DNA from: Flavobacterium collinsii
GTDB taxonomy: Bacteria; Bacteroidota; Bacteroidia; Flavobacteriales; Flavobacteriaceae
Assembly (NCBI RefSeq): GCF_902804485.1
Contig: NZ_CADCST010000072.1
Location: 62,001-126,000 of the forward strand
Reading direction: 5' to 3'
DNA length: 64,000 nt
The position numbers were made by a program, and so were the translations under genes. The notes under the pieces were generated by a model. It was not told where the DNA came from. It did not search any database and saw only the letters and a program-made list of their open reading frames with translations. Of the stretch, positions 52,799 through 60,679 are shown piece after piece; the first letter of the stretch is position 1, and each line of letters starts with the position of its first letter.

Positions 52799-53149
52799 AA
52801 GTCAATTTGAATTTGTTAGTTGATTTCTTTTTTTGCTTTAGGTCTTATTAGTAATTGGTTATGAAGTTTATTTCTATTTTTTTAGTTAAGATTTCTAGTA
52901 CTATTTTTTAACAATATGGCAAATTTATGTTGAGTTTTTCTTTTTTAATGTCAAAGGAGGACATATAAATAACACGATAAGACAAAAGCTTAATTTATAA
53001 TTGTTCTAAATAATATTGAAAGAAAAAACGTGTTTATTTCGCTATTTAATGTATTTTGTGTAGGTAAATACTTTTAAAATAAAACATTTCTAATTTTGCC
53101 TAAATAAAAAAAGTCGAAGCTCTTTTAAGATTCGACTTTTTTATGTGCT
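52799..53149. other. 351-bp divergent gap with an orphan terminator
   Basis: Between the unknown gene (-) and the LytS kinase (+). It holds a candidate - strand promoter (52920-52955), TAATTTTG at 53091-53098 (a -7 box for +), and an intrinsic terminator at 53107-53142. No coding frame stands out. Confidence 0.6.
53107..53142 (+). terminator. Intrinsic terminator just before the LytS kinase start
   Basis: A perfect 12-bp stem AAAAAAGTCGAA (53107-53118) with TTCGACTTTTTT (53131-53142), 12-nt loop. No upstream + strand gene exists, and it ends 7 bp before the kinase start codon, so it is a leader or small-RNA terminator, or overlaps the ribosome-loading region. Confidence 0.8.
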
Positions 53150-54331
53150 TTGGGGTATGATTTCTTATCGAACTTCATTCGTCCCCAGTTATCTTTCGCT
53201 TATGTACTTTTATTTGCTCAGTCTCTGTTAGAGGGATATCTTTACTACAGCATAATAACTTTTGGCTTGAGAATAATGACAAAATTACCAACATATTGGA
53301 AAATTCAGCTCACAGGATGGATGGCAACTTCTTTGTATTGGGGAGTTTCAGCCTATTTTGGAAGTACTTTTATGTGGACGATTGGCATAGCCGATTTTGT
53401 ATTAGATGTTTGTATCGGTATCTTATTGACACATCTTTATAGAAACTTTGCTTTAAAAAAGGGTTGGAATAAGTTAAGCCTGAAACAACTGATTCCAAAA
53501 ATGGTACTAAGTGTTTTGGTGCTTTCTTTATTGTATATGTTTTTGATTGTGGGAAAACTTTATCTGGTACGATTGTTTGTTCTAAAAGGTACTTCGATTT
53601 CGTTTATGGCGTTTTTAAAATCAACACAGTTGCAGGTCTTTATTACGGGGACCAGACTGATGTCTATTTGGGTGTTGGCGTATCACCTTTATCATTATTC
53701 AAGGCTTGAGATTGAAACGGTGAAAGAAAATGCACGATTGTCTGTTATCGTAAAAGAAGCACAGCTGAATAATTTGAGCGCACAGCTTAATCCACATTTC
53801 TTTTTTAATTCCTTAAATAGTATTAAGTTTTTGGTGTTAGAAAATCCGCATTCGGCAAGGCGGGCAATTGATCTTTTGTCTGATTTGCTTCGGAATTCTT
53901 TGAGTAATAACATGGGGCAATTAGTAACCTTAAACGATGAAATCAATTTAGTCAGGGATTATCTGGAATTGGAAAAGATACGATTTGAGGAGCGTTTACA
54001 AGTGAAAATCGAAGCAGACACAGCGCTGTCAGAACATTTAGTTTTGCCGTTAAGTATTCAGACCCTGGTAGAAAATGCTATAAAACACGGAATTGAAAAA
54101 AGAAAAAAAGGAGGGTTTGTTACTGTAAGAATAGAGCAGGTGAGTAATTTTATAAAAATCAACGTTCAAAACTCGGGAACGCTCAGTAAAGAAATTAAAG
54201 AATTTTCCGGAATTGGATTGAGTAATCTGAGAGAGAGACTACTGTTGCAATACAAAGGGAAAGCTTCTTTTGAAATTAGAGAAATGCAGGACGAAACAGT
54301 TTTGACAACTATTTTACTACCATCAGGATGA
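53150..54331 (+). CDS. LytS-type membrane sensor histidine kinase
   Basis: 393 residues, start TTG at 53150 (an in-frame stop lies at 53126 and no ATG is near; the next Met is residue 43). N-terminal domain with four hydrophobic helices (about 14-42, 55-95, 118-146, 160-182), then a His_kinase module (PF06580) with phosphoacceptor His216 in NPHFFFNSLNS and a HATPase region VENAIKHGIEKRKKGG...GIGLSNLRERL. It signals to the LytTR regulator encoded by the overlapping next gene. The stimulus is unknown. Confidence 0.88.
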   Translation: MGYDFLSNFIRPQLSFAYVLLFAQSLLEGYLYYSIITFGLRIMTKLPTYWKIQLTGWMATSLYWGVSAYFGSTFMWTIGIADFVLDVCIGILLTHLYRNFALKKGWNKLSLKQLIPKMVLSVLVLSLLYMFLIVGKLYLVRLFVLKGTSISFMAFLKSTQLQVFITGTRLMSIWVLAYHLYHYSRLEIETVKENARLSVIVKEAQLNNLSAQLNPHFFFNSLNSIKFLVLENPHSARRAIDLLSDLLRNSLSNNMGQLVTLNDEINLVRDYLELEKIRFEERLQVKIEADTALSEHLVLPLSIQTLVENAIKHGIEKRKKGGFVTVRIEQVSNFIKINVQNSGTLSKEIKEFSGIGLSNLRERLLLQYKGKASFEIREMQDETVLTTILLPSG

Positions 54332-55047
54332 AAAAGATAAAAGTTATTATAGTAGACGATGAGCGTCTGTCCAGAGAAGAACTAAAAAGAGCATTAGAAT
54401 TATACGAAGATTTTGTTCTAATAGGAGAGGCTGGAAATGCCGATGAAGCAAAGAGTTTGATTGAAGCAAAAATGCCTGATCTGATCTTTTTGGATATTCA
54501 GATGCCTGAGAAATCCGGTTTTGATTTATTAGAGTCGCTTGATAATGCACCTGCGGTATTATTTACAACAGCTTATAATGAATATGCTGTGCAGGCTTTT
54601 GAAGTAAATGCCTTAGATTATCTAATGAAACCTATCAGAGAGGAACGTTTTGCAAAAGCAATTGATAAAATAAGAAACGCTTTATCCGGAGAGTCTTCTT
54701 TAAGTGATGTTGCAGCAAAAGACCGAAAAATTTTCATCAAAGATGGAGAGAAAAGATTCTTTATTCAGTTGGATGAAATTTATTTAATTGAATCTTTGGA
54801 AAATTATACAAGACTTTTTTTTCAGGACAAAAAAGCGCTTCAAAGACGTTCCCTTCGCCAATGGGAAGAAATGCTGGATGAAAATATTTTTTTCAGAATA
54901 AACAGAACCGAAATTATAAACATTAACCACATTCAGGAATTTAACCGAACCGTTGGTGGTAGACTGGAAGTGAGGTTAAAAACGGGCGAACTATTAGAGG
55001 TTTCAAACCGTCAGGCCGTGAAATTTAAAAACCTAAATGGGATTTAA
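54328..55047 (+). CDS. LytTR response regulator
   Basis: 239 residues: receiver domain (residues 3-115) with acidic pocket Asp10/Asp11, phosphoacceptor Asp56 in LIFLDIQMP and Lys101, then a LytTR DNA-binding domain (residues 135-235; IFIKDGEKRFFIQLDEIYLIESLENYTRLFF and FRINRTEIININHI). It overlaps the kinase gene by ATGA (4 bp), so they are translated together. The targets are unknown; the nearest + strand gene is the CocE hydrolase. Confidence 0.93.
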   Translation: MKKIKVIIVDDERLSREELKRALELYEDFVLIGEAGNADEAKSLIEAKMPDLIFLDIQMPEKSGFDLLESLDNAPAVLFTTAYNEYAVQAFEVNALDYLMKPIREERFAKAIDKIRNALSGESSLSDVAAKDRKIFIKDGEKRFFIQLDEIYLIESLENYTRLFFQDKKALQRRSLRQWEEMLDENIFFRINRTEIININHIQEFNRTVGGRLEVRLKTGELLEVSNRQAVKFKNLNGI

Positions 55048-55049
55048 TT

Positions 55050-55075
55050 AAAAAAGGAATGCTCATTCTTTTTAA
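55050..55075 (+). terminator. Terminator after the LytTR regulator
   Basis: AAAAAGGAATG pairs with CATTC-TTTTT (one bulge) and ends in T5. Confidence 0.6.
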
Positions 55076-55247
55076 ATCGCTATAGCAAAAGAAGAGATTA
55101 TACAAAATGAAGCCGTTTTTAGAGGTGCTAAAATCAGCAGGACGCAGTGTGTTGAATTTGGAATAAAATTCCGGAAAAATAAAACCCAGATTTGATGCCA
55201 CTGATTCTTTTAAAATTTAAACAAAACTATTTAAACCGAACAATTCA

Positions 55248-56990
55248 ATGAAATTAATTCTAAAATTAGTGTTTTTTATTTTTTCGATAATCAACACCTA
55301 TGCGCAGCAGACAAGCGTGACAAGATCAAAGGATCTGGAAAGTGCTTATGACATTCAGGACAGTGTAATGATTAAAACCAGAGATGGGGCTTTACTATCG
55401 GCTATGGTGGTACGCAAAAAAGGAGTTTCTGCTCCCCAGCCCGTGATTTATCAACATACCATTTATGTCAGAGAGAAAGGAAGAGATCTTGCCTCCTTAA
55501 AAACCGCAGCGGATCATAACTATGTGGGTGTGATGGCCTATTCGCGAGGGAAACGATTCAGTCCTGATACTATATCTCCGTATGAAAACGAGACGACAGA
55601 CACCTATGATGTTATTGACTGGATCAGTAAACAAAAATGGTGTAATGGAAAAGTAGGGATGTATGGCGGCAGTTACAATGGTTTTACACAATGGGCAGCC
55701 TGTAAAAAAATGCATCCGGCACTTAAAACGATCGTGCCTTATGCGGCCAGCCGACCGGGAATGGGACTACCTATGGAAAATAATGTTTTTATAAACCCCA
55801 ATTACGAATGGGCGTTTTATGTAGGGAGTAATAAATACCTGGATACGGTGGCAGGAAACGACAGGCAGCGTTTTAGAAGAATGACTTTTAGATGGTGGGA
55901 GACAGGAGCTGCCTATAGAAAAATGGACAGTATTGATGGTGTTCCTAATAAGTTTTTTCAGAGATGGCTGGCGCATCCTTCTTTTGATGCCTACTGGCAG
56001 AAAATGGCGCCGTACGGAAAAGATTTTGCACACATCAACATCCCTGTTTTAATTTTTGATGGGTATTATAATGATTCGCAGAACTCAAGTTTGTATTTTG
56101 CAAGAGAGCTTCAAAAGTACAATCCAAAAACACCGGTTTATGTCGTGATTGGGCCATACGGTCATTTTGGTGCTCAGACCGGAGGGGAAAGTATCGTGAA
56201 TGATTACAAAGTCGATTCGACAGCGATAATCAATGTGAGGAAAATAACTTATGAGTGGTTTGATTATATTCTGAAAAACGGGACAAAACCACAAATGCTG
56301 AAAGACAAAATAAACTATGAAGTAATGGGAGCAAATGAATGGCGAAGCGCTCCTTCTTTGGATAAAATGGCTAATGGTTTTGTTAAGTTGTATTTGACGG
56401 ATAATAAATCAGGTGATTTTTATGTGCTAAAGGAGAAAAAGCCAACTCAAAGTAACTATTTGTATCAGGAAGTTGATTTTGCAGACAGAAAAGCCCAAAA
56501 TAATGATTACTATCCAGATCCGATAATCAGAAAAGAGATTGAGACTAGTAATGGATTTACTTTTATTAGTGAATCTTTGAAAGAGCCAATGCTGGTTAAC
56601 GGGTCATTTTTAGCCGAGATAAAAGCGAGTATCAATAAAAAAGATATGGATTTTGGTGTTACTTTATATGAGGTTATGCCAAACGGGGAATATTTTCATT
56701 TGTCTTATTTCATAGCACGGGCAAGTTATGTAAAAGATAGTACCAAAAGGAATTTATTGAAGCCGGACCAGATCGAAATCATGCCTTTTTCGAATACGCA
56801 TTTGGTTAGTAAACAGTTGAGCAAAGGAAGTCGATTACTGGTTACGATCAATGTGAATAAAAATCCATATGCGCAATTGAATTATGGAACAGGAAAAGAG
56901 GTTAGTGATGAAACGATTAAAGATGCGAAGGAGCCACTAAAAGTAAAATGGTACACGGATAGTTTTGTACAGATCCCAATCTGGAAATAA
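55248..56990 (+). CDS. Secreted CocE/NonD-family hydrolase (X-Pro dipeptidyl-peptidase-like)
   Basis: 580 residues with a signal peptide (KLILKLVFFIFSIINTYAQ). Alpha/beta hydrolase of the S15 superfamily: YSRGKRFSPD, DVIDWISKQKWCNGKVGMYGGSYNGF with nucleophile Ser142, IFDGYYND and GPYGHFG holding the expected acid and histidine, then a C-terminal beta-sandwich domain (residues 370-580). Substrates in the family range from cocaine esters to X-Pro peptides and acyl-amino acids; the substrate here is unknown. Single gene. Confidence 0.9.
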   Translation: MKLILKLVFFIFSIINTYAQQTSVTRSKDLESAYDIQDSVMIKTRDGALLSAMVVRKKGVSAPQPVIYQHTIYVREKGRDLASLKTAADHNYVGVMAYSRGKRFSPDTISPYENETTDTYDVIDWISKQKWCNGKVGMYGGSYNGFTQWAACKKMHPALKTIVPYAASRPGMGLPMENNVFINPNYEWAFYVGSNKYLDTVAGNDRQRFRRMTFRWWETGAAYRKMDSIDGVPNKFFQRWLAHPSFDAYWQKMAPYGKDFAHINIPVLIFDGYYNDSQNSSLYFARELQKYNPKTPVYVVIGPYGHFGAQTGGESIVNDYKVDSTAIINVRKITYEWFDYILKNGTKPQMLKDKINYEVMGANEWRSAPSLDKMANGFVKLYLTDNKSGDFYVLKEKKPTQSNYLYQEVDFADRKAQNNDYYPDPIIRKEIETSNGFTFISESLKEPMLVNGSFLAEIKASINKKDMDFGVTLYEVMPNGEYFHLSYFIARASYVKDSTKRNLLKPDQIEIMPFSNTHLVSKQLSKGSRLLVTINVNKNPYAQLNYGTGKEVSDETIKDAKEPLKVKWYTDSFVQIPIWK

Positions 56991-57006
56991 AAAATCCCGT
57001 AAAAAC

Positions 57007-57042
57007 AAAAGCCGAATCTTAATGAAAAGATTCGGCTTTTTT
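57007..57042. terminator. Bidirectional terminator between the CocE and pruA genes
   Basis: A 14-bp stem AAAAGCCGAATCTT (57007-57020) with AAGATTCGGCTTTT (57027-57040), followed by T2. Confidence 0.9.
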
Positions 57043-57087
57043 ATGAGGACAAAGTTTCTAACTTGAAACTTTGAAATTTGAAACAAA

Positions 57088-58713
57088 TTAACCTAAGAAA
57101 GGGTATCTGTAATCTTCTGGAGTTACAAAAGTTTCTTTGATCGTTCTTGGAGAAGCCCAACGCAATAAGTTTAATGCAGAACCTGCTTTATCGTTAGTTC
57201 CTGAAGCTCTTGCTCCACCAAAAGGCTGCATTCCTACAACTGCTCCTGTTGGTTTGTCGTTGATGTAGAAGTTACCCGCAGCATTTTGCAATTTCACAGT
57301 AGCTACTTCAATAGCATAACGATCCTGGCTAAATACAGCTCCTGTTAAAGCATACTCAGAAGTAGTATCTACTAATTCTAAAGTTTCTTCCCATTTAGCA
57401 TCTTCGTAAACATAAATAGTAATTACTGGTCCGAATAATTCAGTTTCCATTGTAGTGTATTTTGGGTTTGTAGTTACAATAACGGTTGGTTCAATAAAGT
57501 ACCCAACTGACTTATCGTAATTTCCTCCAACGATGATTTCGGCATCAGCGTCTTTTTTAGCCTGGTCAATATAACTTGCTAATTTATCAAAAGAACCTTC
57601 GTGAATAACAGCTGTAATGAAGTTTCCGAAATCTTCAGGAGAACCTATTTTAAAAGATTTCACATCAGCGATTAATTGCTCTTTTACAGCCGGCCATAAA
57701 CTTTGTGGAATATAAGCTCTTGAAGCTGCAGAACATTTTTGTCCTTGAAATTCAAATGCACCGCGAACAATTCCTGTAGTCACTTGTTTTACGTTAGCGC
57801 TTGGGTGTGCAATGATAAAATCTTTACCACCAGTTTCTCCAACGATTCTTGGGTATGTTTTGTAGTGGTGAATGTTAGCACCAATTTTAGCCCAGATATC
57901 TTTAAATACATGAGTTGATCCTGTAAAGTGAACTCCTGCGAAATCGCGGCTTGCCAATACAGTATCAGTAATCATTAAAGCATCACCAAAAACGACATTG
58001 ATAACTCCATCAGGAACACCAGCTTCTTTGAAAATATCGATGATAATTTTTGCAGAGAAAACCTGACTGTCACTTGGTTTCCAAACCACAACGTTACCCA
58101 TCATAGCAGCACTTGCAGGAAGATTTGCAGCAATAGCAGTAAAGTTGAAAGGAGTAATTGCATAAACAAAACCTTCAAGAGGTCTGTATTCTAAACGATT
58201 CCAGGTTGTAGAATCTGATTTTGGCTGATCTCCGTAAATCTGAGTCATGAATTCTACGTTGTAACGTAAAAAGTCAATTAACTCACAAGCAGCGTCAATT
58301 TCTGCCTGGTGAATATTTTTAGACTGACCAATCATTGTTGCAGCATTAATGCGGGCTCTGTAAGGTCCTGCAATAAGTTCAGCAGCTTTTAAGAAAATAG
58401 CAGCACGCTGTTCCCATGCCATATTTGCCCATGCTTTTCTTGATTCAAGAGCGTTGGCAATTGCTTTTTCGATATGTTGTTTTTCAGCTAAGTGATACGT
58501 TCCTACGATATGTTTATGATCGTGAGGAGCTGAAATTGTTCTTGTATTTCCAGTTCTGATTTCTTCGCTTCCTATGTATAACGGAACGTCGATTTTGGAG
58601 TTCCACAAAGTAGTGTAAGCTGCCTGTACTGCTGCTTTTTCTGGTGAATTAGGTGCGTATCCTTTTACCGGTTCGTTTACCGCTTTTGGTACGTGAAAGA
58701 ATCCTTTTAGCAT
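57088..58713 (-). CDS. pruA: L-glutamate gamma-semialdehyde dehydrogenase
   Basis: 541 residues from MLKGFFHVPKAVNEPVKGYAPNSPE (a 9-residue upstream extension is open but not needed). An ALDH-superfamily enzyme oxidising P5C/glutamate semialdehyde to glutamate in proline breakdown. Motifs: PFNFTAIAANLPASAAMMGN, GETGGKD with the general base Glu, and catalytic Cys327 in FQGQKCSAA. This is the single-function type; a separate putA would be elsewhere. TACTTTTG (58794-58787, - strand) with TTTG 23 bp away (58821-58818) may be its promoter. Confidence 0.94.
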   Translation of the reverse strand: MLKGFFHVPKAVNEPVKGYAPNSPEKAAVQAAYTTLWNSKIDVPLYIGSEEIRTGNTRTISAPHDHKHIVGTYHLAEKQHIEKAIANALESRKAWANMAWEQRAAIFLKAAELIAGPYRARINAATMIGQSKNIHQAEIDAACELIDFLRYNVEFMTQIYGDQPKSDSTTWNRLEYRPLEGFVYAITPFNFTAIAANLPASAAMMGNVVVWKPSDSQVFSAKIIIDIFKEAGVPDGVINVVFGDALMITDTVLASRDFAGVHFTGSTHVFKDIWAKIGANIHHYKTYPRIVGETGGKDFIIAHPSANVKQVTTGIVRGAFEFQGQKCSAASRAYIPQSLWPAVKEQLIADVKSFKIGSPEDFGNFITAVIHEGSFDKLASYIDQAKKDADAEIIVGGNYDKSVGYFIEPTVIVTTNPKYTTMETELFGPVITIYVYEDAKWEETLELVDTTSEYALTGAVFSQDRYAIEVATVKLQNAAGNFYINDKPTGAVVGMQPFGGARASGTNDKAGSALNLLRWASPRTIKETFVTPEDYRYPFLG

Positions 58714-58786
58714 GTTATTTAAAATTAGATAATTAGACAATTTAAGGGTTAGACGATTTGATTGTTACGAATAATCTAACGTTGCA

Positions 58787-58821
58787 CAAAAGTACAAAGG
58801 ATAAATTAATAATTTGACAAA
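58787..58821 (-). promoter_or_regulatory. Candidate pruA promoter
   Basis: On the - strand TTTG (58821-58818), 23-bp spacer, TACTTTTG (58794-58787). The predicted leader is about 70 nt and carries the TTAGATAATTAGACAA word. Confidence 0.5.
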
Positions 58822-58867
58822 TTTATGATTAAGATAACGATAAAAAAGGCAGTTTTTAAACCAATAT

Positions 58868-59254
58868 TTAGTTTAAAGCAAAAGGAGCACACATTCTGAA
58901 AGTAGGAACAATTACTTTAAATGTTTTTGTAGAGGTAAAGTTGATCATGTTAAAATGACCTTTCATGGCACCATAAGGAGACGATAATAAACAGCCTGAA
59001 CTATAGGTGTGATTTTCTCCCGGTTTTAAAACTGGTTTTTTTCCAATTACGCCTTCTCCATCAACAACTTCAAGGTCGTTTAAAGAGTCAAAAATTTCCC
59101 AGTGACGAGAAGTCAACTGAACGGAATCTTTGCTGTGATTTTCGATTGTAACGACATAGCTAAAAGCAAAGTGAATCTTGTAGTTCTTGAAGTAAGTACC
59201 TTCAAAACTAGTCAAAACAGATATTTTTATGCCTCTTGTTATCTGAGAAACCAT
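58868..59254 (-). CDS. apaG: ApaG domain protein (CorD)
   Basis: 128 residues with the fibronectin-III-like ApaG fold: ISVLTSFEGTYFKNYKIHFAFSYVVTIENHSKDSVQLTSRHWEIFD, then VVGE-like DGEGVIGKKPVLKPGENHTYSSGCLLSSPYGAMKGHF. Linked to Mg/Co efflux in enterobacteria, though the molecular role is not settled. It starts upstream of pruA on the same strand, 154 bp away. Confidence 0.93.
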   Translation of the reverse strand: MVSQITRGIKISVLTSFEGTYFKNYKIHFAFSYVVTIENHSKDSVQLTSRHWEIFDSLNDLEVVDGEGVIGKKPVLKPGENHTYSSGCLLSSPYGAMKGHFNMINFTSTKTFKVIVPTFRMCAPFALN

Positions 59255-59333
59255 ACTAAAGTAGTATATGTGTGTGCGTTATAGTTGCAAAGCTACGAAA
59301 AAAAATCTTTCCGCCTAAATCCTTAACAATGTT

Positions 59334-60596
59334 TTAATTTATGATGTTTATAGAGTTGGCGTTTCCTTTACCGATTACTCTCTGGTATCGATCGTTACTT
59401 TCTCTATAGTAAACCAGTATGGTGTATTCGTTTTCAGTCTGATAAAAGTTTCCGTCGATCGCATTTTCATAATCTATCACCCCTTTTTTATCGGCAACCG
59501 TATATTGAAAAGCTGTAAAACCCTGTTTAATCATAACCGCTTTTTCAAAAATACCTTTCTCTGAATTATAATCCATTTTATATTCAGGAGCCAGGCAGTA
59601 ATTGTTGAACATTCCGCTGATATAAATGTCCTTATTCGAAGATCTGAAAGTGGGGGCAGACAGGTTAAAATATACCCAGGCATAATCTGCTTCAATTTCA
59701 TTGTTGGAAGCATTTATATTCTTCACCACGAAGTTTCCGTTTACATCCTGATTGTTTGTATAAATTTGATTGGCTCTTGCCAGATTAGTGAACAAATAAG
59801 AATTATAAATATCGTTGCTGGTTCCCACCTTTGCTACATTGGTACTTGCTGCACGGATGTCTTTGTTTTCAAAATACAAGAACTCATTTCCACCCCAAAA
59901 CTGCGTTTCCTGATCGTATTTGTATACCATTTGATTCCCGATGGTGTACTGCGGAGGGATATTTTTGATCGCCGTATTAAAGTTTCCATTTTGTAACAAC
60001 AGGACTTTTATATTTTGCAGAGGAGTCTGAAAAACAATATCGTTAGACGATATTGAAAAATCCAGATTTTGTTTGTAATCAATATTCGCAAGATTTCGGC
60101 TTCGTTTTACCTGAGCTGCTACAGTAGCGTGATTTTCGTATAAAATAAATTTTCTGGACAGTACAACTTCCTTATCCTCGTTCAAAATTCTCAGCATATA
60201 ATTACCTGAAAGTCGCAGTTGGGTCGTAAACTGATTGGGAAAAGGAAGTCGGTAATGCGAATAGATTTGAAGCGTATTAAACGAATTCGAATAATCGGTG
60301 ATGCGCTGATTGTCGAAACCGCCGATATAGTCATTTTTTGGAATATCGGTTGGTTTCCAGTTGTAATCGCAGTGTAGGATTTCAAAATAATAATTGGCTT
60401 CATTGCCAAACAAATCATCAAATTGAAATTGAAACGTATCGCCCAGTTCGAAAATCGGAACCACATTGCCACCGTTCTGAACAAACGAAACGGTTTTAAT
60501 ATTGTAAGGAGGATTTACTTCGGTTTGTACTTCCTGAGCTGTCGCTGAAGCAAAAAATAAAAATATAAAGAGATTCTTAAACAATTTTTTCGGCAT
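59334..60596 (-). CDS. Type IX secretion system plug protein (DUF5103)
   Basis: 420 residues with a signal peptide (KKLFKNLFIFLFFASATAQ). DUF5103 proteins include the Plug that closes the periplasmic side of the SprA translocon in Flavobacterium johnsoniae. Characteristic parts are FVQNGGNVVPIFELGDTFQFQFDDL near the start and the middle stretch ILHCDYNWKPTDIPKNDYIGGF. Its presence implies the organism has a type IX secretion apparatus. No other T9SS gene is in this window. Confidence 0.88.
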   Translation of the reverse strand: MPKKLFKNLFIFLFFASATAQEVQTEVNPPYNIKTVSFVQNGGNVVPIFELGDTFQFQFDDLFGNEANYYFEILHCDYNWKPTDIPKNDYIGGFDNQRITDYSNSFNTLQIYSHYRLPFPNQFTTQLRLSGNYMLRILNEDKEVVLSRKFILYENHATVAAQVKRSRNLANIDYKQNLDFSISSNDIVFQTPLQNIKVLLLQNGNFNTAIKNIPPQYTIGNQMVYKYDQETQFWGGNEFLYFENKDIRAASTNVAKVGTSNDIYNSYLFTNLARANQIYTNNQDVNGNFVVKNINASNNEIEADYAWVYFNLSAPTFRSSNKDIYISGMFNNYCLAPEYKMDYNSEKGIFEKAVMIKQGFTAFQYTVADKKGVIDYENAIDGNFYQTENEYTILVYYRESNDRYQRVIGKGNANSINIIN

Positions 60597-60679
60597 CTTA
60601 TTAGGTTGTAAGATTGTAAATATAACAATTTTATAGAACGTAATAAGATGCTATTTTAGAGGTTTTGAAAACAAATGGA

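Noticed and set aside
55107..55166. 19-codon frame starting ATGAAGCCG between the LytTR gene and the CocE gene
   Set aside because: Too short, no start context or hydrophobic pattern; expected by chance.
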